Positions 1 to 9,935 of a DNA stretch of 14,516 nucleotides are shown here, one piece after another. The translations under genes and the position numbers were made by a program. The notes under the pieces are model-generated. The model worked only from the letters and a program-made list of their open reading frames with translations, had not been told where the DNA came from and made no database searches. This DNA is from Mycoplasmataceae bacterium. Its GTDB lineage: Bacteria; Bacillota_I; Bacilli_A; Mycoplasmatales; Mycoplasmoidaceae. The DNA lies in NCBI GenBank assembly GCA_020024735.1, contig JAHHTI010000019.1, forward strand, positions 1-14,516. Reading direction: 5' to 3'. The number at the start of each line of letters is the position of its first letter. Within the stretch, counting starts at the first letter, position 1.

Positions 1-1008
1 TTTTCTGTTTGAAGAATACTTAATATAATTGTCAATCTTTAAATCAAATTCTTCTAAAGATTTCAAACTATCAAGTTTTTGATTAATCAACAATTCTCCT
101 TTAGAAGAAATTAAATTTTTCTTTAATACTTTAAATCTTTTGACATCGCAGTAAGGAATTTTATAAATCACATCTTGTTCATTAATGGTTAAAAACAAAT
201 AAGTGTAATCATCAGCATAAATAAAGTCGTTAAAAATGATATTGGTTGAAAGATGATATTCAAATGTAGTTTTAAATAGTTCGACATTAATTGTAATCTT
301 TTCACTATTTTCACGAATCAAAACAACATTATTTAAGCAACGGTGAAATTGTTTAATTTGTACATAATCAAATTTATGCATAAATAAGATGGTAATAATT
401 TCATCAATATCAGTGCCATCATAAATAGTTTCAATAGTCGTCAAATCTCATTTTTTTAATAAAACTAGTTCATTTAAAATGTTATGAATCTTTTTTAATG
501 TTAAATCATCTTCGTTACCTAGATAAGTTTCGTCAATTACTTGTTTGAATTCATTAAACACTTCCATTAGTTTCAAAAAATTATTATCAATATTTTTGAA
601 CTTAAATGAATTATTAGAAAATTCAATGGTTAAAATTGCATCCACCGATGCTAATCATTGATATAAGTCCATAAAACCTTGATCAATGATTTTTTCATAT
701 TTTTTATAATCAGTTTTAATCTTTATATTCAGCAATTCATCAAAACGATATAAAACAGCAATAATATGCTTACAAACAATTTTATATTTCTTACATTGTT
801 CGCATTCACAATCATAATCCATAATTTCATCTTTATGAATATCAACATTAACTTGATAATGATTACAAATGGCACTAATTTTGTAAAAATTCTGATTTAC
901 TTTAAAATCTAACTTCTCTACTTTAGAGCTAACAAAATATTGATAGCCTAATTCAACTATTGATTTATTAAATTGCTTAATAACGAGTGGGAGATTAAAA
1001 ACTTTCAT
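1..1008 (-). CDS. SNF2-family helicase with SWIM zinc finger, N-terminal 336 residues (runs off left edge)
   Basis: The frame is open from ATG at 1008 to base 1, crossing in-frame TGA (Trp) codons near 654 and 447, so the two open stretches here are one gene. Residues 1-90 form a SWIM zinc finger with Cys67-x-Cys69, then Cys79-x-His81, the CxC...CxH pattern that binds zinc and contacts nucleic acid or protein. Residues about 120-336 are Lys/Asn/Ile-rich and match the poorly conserved spacer that usually precedes the SNF2 ATPase core. The Walker motifs would lie beyond the window, so calling it a helicase is inference from the SWIM-plus-spacer layout known in Firmicutes and Mollicutes. It is the third gene of the secDF-apt operon. 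Its ATG overlaps the apt stop by one base (TAATG) and no good Shine-Dalgarno sits in front, so translation is probably coupled to apt. Confidence 0.72.
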
Positions 1009-1532
1009 TAATAATTGAACACACTATAAACCTTTGACTTTAATTTTGTTGATCCTTTTAGATTAGCTAATTGAATAACAAAAATAGAAGCTACCGGAGT
1101 GGCATGTGATTTTTCAATTAATTTTTCAATGGCTTCAACTGTTCCACCAGTAGCCAATAAATCATCTACAATTAATACATTTTGACCAGGAGTTAAATCA
1201 TCCACTTGAATTTCGACAACTGATGTTCCGTATTCAAGGTCGAAACTTTGTTTATAAACTTCACGAGGAAGTTTATTAGGTTTTCTTACTAAAACAAAAG
1301 GTTTTTTTAATTTCATCGCCATTGGTAAACCAAATAAGAAACCTCTTGATTCTGCCGCTACAATTACATCAATGTTTAAATCTTTAACAATTTCACACAT
1401 TCTATCAACAAGGTCTTCAATAGCTTGCGGATTTTTGAAAATTGGAGTAATGTCACGAAACATAATCCCTGGTTTAGGAAAATCAGGAATAGCCAGAATT
1501 AAATCTTTTATATAATCAATATTTTTAGTCAT
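1008..1532 (-). CDS. apt: Adenine phosphoribosyltransferase
   Basis: A cytosolic purine-salvage enzyme that converts adenine plus PRPP to AMP and pyrophosphate. The 174-residue product matches the usual family length of about 170. Visible family marks are the N-terminal DFPKPGIMFRDITP segment, AAESRGFLFG, RKPNKLP, and the PRPP-binding loop VLIVDDLLATGGT near residues 120-132. The ATG at 1532 is preferred over an in-frame TTG at 1538. It overlaps the secDF stop as TAATG and lies 11 nt after AAAGGA at 1549-1544, whereas the TTG would be inside secDF and unusually close to the Shine-Dalgarno. It is the middle gene of secDF-apt-SWIM helicase. Mollicutes lack de novo purine synthesis, so salvage is expected to be important. 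No key residue looks missing. Confidence 0.96.
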   Translation of the reverse strand: MTKNIDYIKDLILAIPDFPKPGIMFRDITPIFKNPQAIEDLVDRMCEIVKDLNIDVIVAAESRGFLFGLPMAMKLKKPFVLVRKPNKLPREVYKQSFDLEYGTSVVEIQVDDLTPGQNVLIVDDLLATGGTVEAIEKLIEKSHATPVASIFVIQLANLKGSTKLKSKVYSVFNY

Positions 1533-4500
1533 TAACAATTAAGTCCTTTCACTAATTGTTCATCAACAGCATCATAGTTGATTGCTTTTTGCATTTTTTT
1601 GTTTTTAGAAGATTGAACAAGTTCCTTAACATAAATATTCTTCAATGAAATAAAGAAGTTTCATAATGGTAGTAATAAGTAAGGAACAACTAGTGCAACA
1701 ATTAAAACATTTACAATCATATTAATAAATGCCATTGCTAATAAGAAGTTAGCAGTAAAGATTGCACTTAAAGCAGCAAATAAAATAAATAAACCTAAGA
1801 AGTGTAATAAATTAGAATTAATTTTTGACAAAATAGAATTTACTAATTTATTTAATTCCAAGTAAGATAATGTTTTCTTACGGTCTCAAGAAATTTTAAC
1901 CGAAGACAACAATGCAATCATATAAATAGAAGCAATTACAAAAATTAATGCAGCAATAGCAATACCTTCAATATTAAATGGCATTCTAGTAATACCAACT
2001 CAACCTAATGATAATAAGATAACTACACATTGAACAATAGCAATTGGTAAGATAGAAACTCAATTGATAGAAATTAAAGATCAAACAGCTACAAATGATA
2101 ATGAAATACCAAAACAAACAAATGCATCGTGAACTAATTCATCTGAGATATAAGTAGAAGTTTCAGCAATTGAATAAGAGTTTAATAAAGTTTCCTTGGC
2201 AACAGGATCTGTTGATGGTAATGCATTAAATAATTTGAAAATTTCTTCAGGAGAAGCCGATTTTAACTGAATGTATCAAACGTTATCAAACATATAATGT
2301 TCACCCATTTGATTAGGAATATTGGCAATGAAATCAGGCGACACCTTTTCTAATAAATCAGCATTGTGAATAATCAAAATGTGACCATTAGAGAAGTCAA
2401 CAGAGAAACCTGGACCTAATACAAATAATAAAATAACTCCAATTATTGAAACGAAAACAAAACCTAATGAGGCAAATAATCTTCATTTTTTATAGAAATC
2501 AAATTTATTAATTCTTTTTTCATATCAACCTAATTCAAAAGATAAACCTTTGTTAGTTTCGTGTAAAGCAATGTAATCATTAACTTCTTTCATTCTTCTT
2601 GCTTGTTTATAAGTCATAAACGCTTTAGGAGATGGCGCATCAAACATTGTAATCATAATAATGATAGATACAAATAATAAGACACAACTTAAAATTAATG
2701 ATAAGAAAGTTGAAATAGTTAATAAAGCACCAAAATCAACTAAATTATTTTTACCAAAAAATAAGAATGAGAAGGCAATTAATAAAGGAACAATATGAGT
2801 ATCAAGTGCTAGTTTTCAATATTTTTTGATAGTTTTAATATAAGCACCATAAATACTAGAACCTTCATTTATCTCTTTCCTGAAATTCTTAAAGATATAG
2901 AAAGGAATAAGGAAAGATAAGAAAGTACCAATAATCAATCCCATAAAACTAAAGAATGAAAAAGTAAATCCAAAAATATTGAAGAATGCCAAAGAACCAG
3001 TGAAAGTTAATCCGGCAAAAAGGAATGAGAAGATTCCAGGAACACGGTAAATTATAGAAACTATAATTCCCACTAAAAGAATAATTGCTGATAAAACTAT
3101 TAATAATATATTAAAAATTGGTCAATCATAAAAAGCAGGAGCAGCATATCTTTGTCTAGATTTTGCTATATTTCCAAAAACAATACTAGCTCTAAAGTTG
3201 TTAGCAATTTCTTCTACATCTTTTTTGTAATCTGGATTGTCTTTGAAAATTTCGTTAGCAACAGAACCAAATTCACCAGCTTGGATTCTTGTATTTAAAT
3301 TAGCAGCTGCAGTAATAGCAGTACTCATATTATTTAAATTAATTTGATTAGGAATATCTAATAAAGGGAAAACATATTGTTGATTTTCAAGTTCATTTTT
3401 AAATGTTTTTGTAGATAATGTATTACTTAAAAGTTTAATTTTATTAGTAGTATAAAAAATAGGCTTATCTTTGTTTGCTTCATCTTTAATTTCTTCATCT
3501 TGTTCTTTGCTAGTTTTAGGGTTTAAAAAAGCATTATTAAAAGAGGTATAGTCATAGATTTGAATTAAATAAGGAGATAATAAAGAAGATAAATCTGCAT
3601 TAGCTGCATCTATAAAAGATCAACCATTTACTTGTGAATCTGAATGATTATTTCTATTTATAGGTTTATCTGTAGATTGATAGATACCTACTGTATTTTC
3701 ACTACAATAAGTAGAATTATAGAATTCTCATAAAAATCCCATTAAATTTTCTTCAGTTATAGATTTAAAATTACCAGAACTAATATTACCAGCACTACTA
3801 GTAATAAATTGAATAATTTCCTTTTCTAGTGGAGATAAATTATCTAAATAAGCATTAATTTGTTTTCTTAAATTAGTGTCAATAGCATTGGTATTAGTGT
3901 TAGAATCTAGTTTAGGAGTTCCAACTTCATATTTACCACCAAGTCTAATATTAATGTTATTAGCATAAACATTACAATATGCAGAATATACTAATCTATT
4001 TAAATAATTAATTAATCCTTGTTTGTTTTTTCATAATAATCAAGTTTGGTGTGCTTGAAATTGTTTAGCTGCATCTGGCTTATCTTCTTCTGCAGGAGGA
4101 GTTGTGTCATCAGTTGAAGGAGGTACAGTAGTATCATCAGCAGCTAAAACAGCACTTGATGAATAAGTTGCAGGAGTTTCTTCGCTATTAGATGCTGATT
4201 GGTCAGCTACAATCTTATCGTAATCATATTTATCTTGAATAAATGGTTTTAAATAATAGAAATTATTTTGAACTAATTGTAATGCATTAGAATCTACTAC
4301 ATCATCTGAGTCAACATAATCCTTGATTTTTTCACTAATATTTGAAGGACTTGAAACATAAAAACGATCTTTATCCTTAGTACCATCAGCAGAATTAAGA
4401 TGAACACCATCTTTATCCGCTAAAATGTAAGAATTCGTTCTCATTGTTGAAGGTGTATTTGGATCACTAGCACTAGTGGCACTAGTATATTTTGGATAAC

Positions 4501-5038
4501 GTTGAGCAACATTTTCAATAACATAACGGTTAGATTCACCAATTTTTGAAACAATTTTTGAATCATTTAAAAAATCCATATCATCTTCTTCACTTAATCC
4601 AAAAACTGCTTGTGAATTTTCAAAAGTCATATTCACATAACCAACAGGAATTACTTGAGTGCCAGTAGAAGTAGAAGAAGCACTACTATAAGAATAACTA
4701 CCAACCCCACTAGAAACAGAAATATTGGTTAAACCTAAATTGTTTAATTGATTAGCAACAATATTCCCAATTTTGTTCATTTCTGACATTACTTTTGAAG
4801 GATCGTTTAAAAGATATGAATTAGCATTAGGAGTAGTATAAAGTGGTTTATTTTCATCATCAACTAAATTAAATTTTAATGAATAACTTACACCGTTATC
4901 AAAGTCTGAAGAAAGTTTAGTAGATTCAATAATGTTTTTAGTAGAAAAAGTAATTCCTGCTACAGAACCACCAAAAACAATTCCAAGAGTAAGAATTGCT
5001 ACAAACTTTTTTCAAAAACCAGTATTCTTTTTAATCAT
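1532..5038 (-). CDS. secDF: Divergent fused SecD/SecF protein-export membrane protein
   Basis: A continuous 1168-codon frame with many TGA (Trp) codons. SecDF assists the SecYEG translocon from the outer membrane face, pulling exported proteins through using the proton gradient. Layout: TM1 at residues 12-31; a very large extracellular domain at about 32-640 with Ser-rich (about 108-126) and Thr/Pro/acidic (279-322) low-complexity stretches; then five more SecD-type helices at about 641-795. The SecF half begins near 840 with a helix followed by SVDFSNG, matching the SecF GxDFxGG motif, and ends with a membrane bundle. In the SecD half, FRKEINEG and DTHI align without gaps to IKEELSNG and DANI of E. 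coli SecD. The conserved intramembrane Asp of each half is absent (Leu710, Met1040). B. subtilis SecDF has about 737 residues; the excess here is mainly the extracellular domain. First gene of its operon, leaderless start, TAATG overlap with apt. SecDF identity is strong from topology and motifs; whether it uses protons is doubtful. Confidence 0.88.
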
Positions 5039-5045
5039 AGTATTA

Positions 5046-5054
5046 ATTATAACA
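5046..5054 (-). promoter_or_regulatory. secDF promoter, extended -10, leaderless
   Basis: On the minus strand TGTTATAAT occupies 5054-5046, a perfect TATAAT with an upstream TGn extension. I see no convincing -35. Only 7 nt separate the hexamer from the secDF ATG at 5038, so transcription should begin at or within a base of the A of ATG. No Shine-Dalgarno is possible, and this fits leaderless initiation. Confidence 0.65.
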
Positions 5055-5088
5055 AATATATATTTATATATATTGATTTTTTTATTTG

Positions 5089-5094
5089 TATAAT
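5089..5094 (+). promoter_or_regulatory. relA -10 box, leaderless
   Basis: TATAAT lies 6 nt before the relA ATG at 5101, so the transcript should start at or beside the start codon. An in-frame TTG at 5086 would fall upstream of this start site, which is why the ATG is chosen. The box lies back to back with the secDF promoter in a 62-bp AT-only spacer, so the two promoters may compete or be co-regulated. Confidence 0.6.
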
Positions 5095-5100
5095 AAAAAT

Positions 5101-7260
5101 ATGAATCATGTTAAAGAGTTTATAAATTTAATTGAAAATCACCACGAACAATATAATTTTTCTGATAGTGATGTTAATATTTTAAAAAAAGCTGCATTAT
5201 ATGCAGAGAAATATCATAAAGGACAAAAAAGAAAATCTGGAGAAGATTATATTATGCACCCTATTGCTGTAGGGAAACTTTTAATGTCATGGTCACTTGA
5301 TGTTAATAGTATCATTGCAGGAATACTTCACGACTTAATTGAAGATACTCCTGTTACCTATGAAGATATTGTAAAAGAATTTGGAGAAGATGTGGGTTTC
5401 TTAGTAAATTCTGTTTCTAAAGTTTCCATTTTTTCATCTGAAAACAGAAAACAAGACTTATATAATGAGGAAGATAACCAATATTTATTACAAGTCTTTA
5501 TGAATATGTGTTCTGATATTAGGGTATTATTTGTCAAAATTGCTGATCGTTATCACAATATGAAAACAATTGAGTTTTTAAAACACGATCGACAAGTAAG
5601 AATGGCTCGAGAAACAATTGATATTTATGCTACTCTTGCTGGAAGAGTTGGAATGTATTCAATTAAAACTGAATTACAAGATATGTGTTTTAAAATTTTA
5701 GAGCCTGAACAATATGATAAAATTTCAGAATTTATCGAAACAACTAAAAATAAATATGTAAAAACTTTTGATAACTTTGTTGAAAAAGTTAAATTCCTAT
5801 TAAAACATAATAACCTTAATGCTGATGTTTTTTACCGTATTAAATCAGTATATTCAACTCATGAAAAAATGAAAATTAATGGTAATGTAAATGATTTATT
5901 TGCAATCCGTATTATCACCGATAACATTCTTGATTGCTACCTTGTTTTAGGAATATTAAATCTTAATTTCTTTTATAATAAAGATTCTTTTAAAGATTTC
6001 ATTTCTAATCCAAAATCTAATTTATATCAAACTATTCATACATCCGTAATGTTTGAAGAAGTGAGAATTGAAATTCAAATTAGAACAAAAATTATGGATG
6101 ATATTGCTAATTATGGATTAGCTTCACATTGAAGATATAAAGAAAATACTAATGCATTATCTTCTATTAATGAGTTCACTTCCAAGATTTATAATGAACT
6201 AACTGAAGCGGATGATGTTCAAGAAAAAATCAATATCATAAAACATATTAGTCAAAAAACACCTATTAATATATTTGATATCAATTTAGGAAAATGAGCA
6301 ACAACTAGTCAAGATAAACCGGTCATTGACTATGTTTACCATAACCACCGCAACCAATTTATTTATTTAGAAGAAGTATATGTTAATGGAACACCTGCTT
6401 CTTTATACCAAATTCTAGAAGCTGCGGATAATATTAAATTAACATTTGCACAAACTCCTACTGTTTCTAAATCTTGGTCTAATATTACAAGAGATATTCA
6501 TGTTAAAAAGTTTATTGCTAATTCCTTATCTAAAGTAATATGCGATGCTCCTACTGATGAAAAAGAATTGATACAATTATTGTCTCAAAAATCATCTCAA
6601 AAAATTAATAAAACCTGAATTAAGAAATTTATTTTTGAGAATTTTGAATTAGAAGATATTCATCACTTTATTAAAATCATTCAAACTGTAAAATTAACAA
6701 GTGAACAAGTTATTGATTTATTTATTAATAAGAATAAGAAAATTATTAGTGATATTCATGATAATATGAGTAAATCGGTGATTGATAATTTTTATTTCCT
6801 ACCTATTGAATCATATTTTAAAAATGTCATTGTTACCAAATGTTGTTCTAAATTACCACCTGTTCAAGTAGTCGGTATCTTAAATAAAGATACGTTATAT
6901 ATTCACAATTATGAATGTCAAAAAATTAAAAAACTCAACGAAAATATTAACAATGCTACTAGTGATAAAAAACTAATTGTATTACATTGAGATAAGGAAA
7001 AAATTAAAAAAGAAAACAGAACTTTCCCAGCCACAATTATTATGCAAGGTGGTTTTTCACAAAATGTTTCAACATTAATTATTAACACTATTTTAAGATA
7101 CCGTGCTGATATAAAATCATTTTTTCTTAAAAAAGATAAGCAGTTATATAAAAAATATACTATTAGAACTACTCTATATGTTAAAAACATTAATCAACTA
7201 GAAAAAATTCATGCTGATTTATTAAAAAGTGATTTAATTGAATCTTGAAAATTATTATAA
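5101..7260 (+). CDS. relA: Bifunctional (p)ppGpp synthetase/hydrolase (RelA/SpoT family)
   Basis: A 719-residue long RSH enzyme that makes and degrades the stringent-response alarmone (p)ppGpp. The N-terminal hydrolase domain is intact: His53-Pro, His77-Asp78...Glu81-Asp82, and Asp149 with Asn153 in ADRYHNM. The synthetase domain follows: YRIKSVYS at 245-252, Mg-binding Asp265 in DLFAIRI, Tyr309 in the nucleotide-stacking NLYQTIHT stretch, and catalytic Glu324/Gln326 in EIQIRT. The C-terminal half has a divergent TGS region (about 405-470), a KCC zinc-finger/RIS motif at 580-582, and an ACT domain from about 645 to the end. The substrate-choice motif reads Ser-Phe-Lys-Asp (296-299) where bifunctional enzymes have RFKD, and the Gly before the stacking Tyr is Leu308. 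It is divergent from secDF and 36 bp upstream of hisS in the same direction. In-frame TGA codons encode Trp near 6130, 6295, 6616, 6988 and 7246. Confidence 0.95.
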
Positions 7261-7281
7261 ATAATTAAAAAGGTATTTCTA

Positions 7282-7287
7282 TATAAT
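7282..7287 (+). promoter_or_regulatory. hisS -10 box
   Basis: TATAAT lies 9 nt upstream of the hisS ATG at 7297. There is no suitably spaced -35 and no Shine-Dalgarno, so this is a probable leaderless or near-leaderless start. Readthrough from relA, which ends 36 bp before hisS, is also possible because I see no terminator in the gap. Confidence 0.5.
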
Positions 7288-7296
7288 ATATGTATT

Positions 7297-8562
7297 ATGA
7301 ATTATACAAAACCACGTGGTACATACGATTTAATGGATCAAGAAATCATCAACTTTAGAAGGGTTGAACAAGTTTTAAGAACGATTGCAGAACTTTATGG
7401 TTATAGCGAAATTAAAACACCAATGTTTGAAAGTGCAGAATTATTTAAAAAATCTGTTGGAGATGAAAGTGATATTGTGATTAAGGAATTTTATAATTTC
7501 CTAGACAAGGGTGGTAGAGAAATTGCGCTAAGACCAGAAGGAACTGCCTCAGCTATTAGAGCTCTAGTAGAATCAAAAAAATTAGTTAGTTCTACTATCC
7601 CTACTAAATGATATTACTTTGGAGAAATGTTCCGTTATGAACGTCCTCAAAGTGGAAGACAACGTCAATTTCATCAATTTGGTATTGAATGTGTAGGTGA
7701 CTTTAGTGTTTATGATGAAGTAGAAACAATTATGTTTGCTAAGAATATTTTAGAATCATTAAAAATAGATAACTACAGCCTTGAAATTAATAATATTGGT
7801 TCTTGTGAATCAAGAAAAAAATATATGCAAGTGTTAAAAGAATATTTTGAACAACATATTGATAAATTAAGTGAGGATTCTGTTCGTAGATTAGCTAAAA
7901 ACCCTTTAAGAATACTTGATGATAAAGAAGATGGAAATAAGGATTTTGTTATTAATGCACCTACACTTGATGAATTTTTAACAGAAGAAGAAAAGACATA
8001 TTTTAAACAAATCACTAGTTTATTAGATAAATATGAAATTAATTACTCAATCAATAAAAAATTAGTAAGAGGTTTAGATTACTACAATGGACTAGTATTT
8101 GAATTTATTTCACACGATGCTAATTTAGTAGCACAAAGTACTCTAATTGGTGGAGGACGATATAACTCATTAGTAAAACAAACTGGTGGACCTGATGTTA
8201 GTGGAATCGGATTTGCTCTAGGAATGGAAAGAATTCTCATAGCTATGGATAAGGATAATAATTTATTCACTAACACAAATATGGAAGTTATTCTTTTGCC
8301 TTGTGATGAATATTCATTAAATATTAGTTATATTATTGCTAATCTTTTAAGAATGGGTCACGGTTTAAGTTGTTGTGTATCAAATAAAACTTTTAAATTA
8401 GATAAACATTTTAAATTTGTTGATAAACTTCATGCTAATAATGTATTTATATTAAAAGAAGATTTATTAAAAAATAACCAAGTTATTTTAAAAAACCAAA
8501 ATACTAGAGAAGAACAAACTTTATCTTTAGATGAAGCAATTAAGCAATTAAAAAGTCACTAA
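7297..8562 (+). CDS. hisS: Histidyl-tRNA synthetase
   Basis: A class II aminoacyl-tRNA synthetase of 421 residues that charges tRNA-His in the cytosol, normally as a homodimer. The start MNYTKPRGTYD is the typical family N-terminus. Motif 2 is FRYERPQSGRQRQFHQFG at 112-129. The HisRS-specific LVRGLDYYNGLVFEF begins at residue 256 and includes the catalytic Arg258 (Arg259 in E. coli). GGGRYNSL and the motif 3 stretch GIGFALGMERIL follow. Residues from about 327 on form the anticodon-binding domain. One in-frame TGA (Trp) near 7609 lies just before motif 2 and would split the gene under the standard code. The last codons overlap the tail of the convergent helicase gene by 4 nt. Confidence 0.97.
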
Positions 8563-9929
8563 TTTTCTAAAATATATTTTTTTAACTCATAAATTAGATT
8601 AGTACGATTACGTTTTCTAGATAGGACATTTTGAATGTGTTCATCAATTGTGTTATTACATATTAAATTGATTAATAATTTTGGTTCATTCTTTTCTTTT
8701 TGTTTTACATCTAACATTCTAAAAGCAGCTTGTTCATTATTGACAGGATCTCAAGATTTTTCTAGAAAAATAGAAATAGTCGCTCGATCTAAAGTAATTC
8801 CTAAAGAAGAAACTTGAATGTTGGCAAACAAGACATGAGTTTTTCCATTTTGAAAATCCTCAATAATTTTATTTCTTTCTTTTAGTGGTTGTTCACCAAT
8901 AAGAAAGTCAAATTTAATATCAGGACTAATTTTTAAATTTCACTTCTTAAAGAGTGATGTGAAATTAGTAAAGACAATAATTCTTTCATTATCACTAGAT
9001 GCAAATATGTTTTCAATATAATCTAATAATCATTCTAGCTTGATAGAAGTAGCATTAATATCTAACAATCGTGGATCTAGACATATTTGTCTTAATCGCA
9101 TAATTTGTGTAATTGCTCCATGTTCTGTTTTTTCATGATCTTTAATGATTCTTTTGGATTCGACTAACATTTTTTTATAATGATTAGCTTGGTCATTATT
9201 CATTTCTAAATAAACATTTTTTTCAATCGACTTAGGTAATCATTGTAAATAATCATGAATCTTTTTGATGTCACAAAGTTCTGATAACATTGTATTTCAT
9301 TCATCAATCATATTATCTTTTAGGTGATAAAAAGTACGATTATTCTTTTTTGAGACTTCAAAATATTTCTTTTTAAAATAATATTTATTAGCAAATTTTT
9401 TGTCATTATAAATTAATCTAAATATTCTTAATAAATCAATTGCTGAATTTACTGCTGGTGTTCCACTTAAAGCCAAACAATATTGACAATTTTCTCTTAA
9501 CTTTAAAATTCCTTTTGAACGTTTTGATTTACGATTTCTTAAAAAATGAGATTCATCTAGTACTAGATAATCAGCACCTTTTAAAATATCTTGCTTTTCA
9601 ATTGCATCAAGAGACAAAGTATTGTATGAACCTATAATTCACATCTGTTTAGTTTTTTGAAACTCTTCATATAATTGAAAACGTCTTTTTTTACAAATTG
9701 GTAAGATTTTGACATTAATATTTTCTTCTTCAAAATTTTCTTTTATTTCTTTGTATCAATAGGTAATCACACTATTAGGGACAGCAATAATAACTTTTTG
9801 ATAATCCTTAACAGCAGATAAAGAAACAATTGTTTTTCCTAGACGTTGTTGTCAAAACAATCCAAAATTTTTCTTTTCTCGAATTTTATCGATACCTTCC
9901 AATTGATAATTACGGAGCGTATATTTCAT
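8559..9929 (-). CDS. Small SNF2-type DEAD/DEAH helicase-like protein
   Basis: A 456-residue protein holding little more than the SNF2 ATPase core, the compact form common in phages and Mollicutes. Visible motifs: RNYQLEGI (6-13) near the N-terminus; Walker A QRLGKT (28-33); Walker B/DEAH-type DESH (125-128); motif III SGTP (155-158); motif V SSLGITLDRA; and a motif VI region starting EQAAFR at 399. In SNF2 proteins motif VI reads QAxGRxHRxGQ. Here the second Arg position is Asp408 (QAAFRMLDVKQ), so ATP-hydrolysis coupling may be altered. In-frame TGA (Trp) codons occur, for example in KSWDPVN. No Shine-Dalgarno precedes the ATG, which lies 6 nt after the stop of the 249-aa gene, so the two are likely cotranscribed. 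Its DNA role (remodelling, repair or restriction-like) cannot be told from sequence. Confidence 0.85.
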
Positions 9930-9935
9930 AATAAA

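Noticed and set aside
1533..1538. TTG at 1538 as start of apt
   Set aside because: The ATG at 1532 makes a TAATG junction with secDF and has more plausible Shine-Dalgarno spacing.
5086..5100. TTG at 5086 as start of relA
   Set aside because: It overlaps the TATAAT box and would precede the predicted transcription start; the ATG at 5101 fits.
6918..7190. Minus-strand 90-aa open frame inside relA
   Set aside because: It is a shadow of the relA ACT-domain region, with low complexity and no start signal. Other reverse frames at 7773-8015, 8082-8276 and 13802-14224 are the same kind.
7610..7626. hisS as two separate genes or a frameshifted pseudogene
   Set aside because: The break is only an in-frame TGA, read as Trp here; the frame and the HisRS motifs continue unbroken. 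The same holds for rplA, rluD, relA and secDF.
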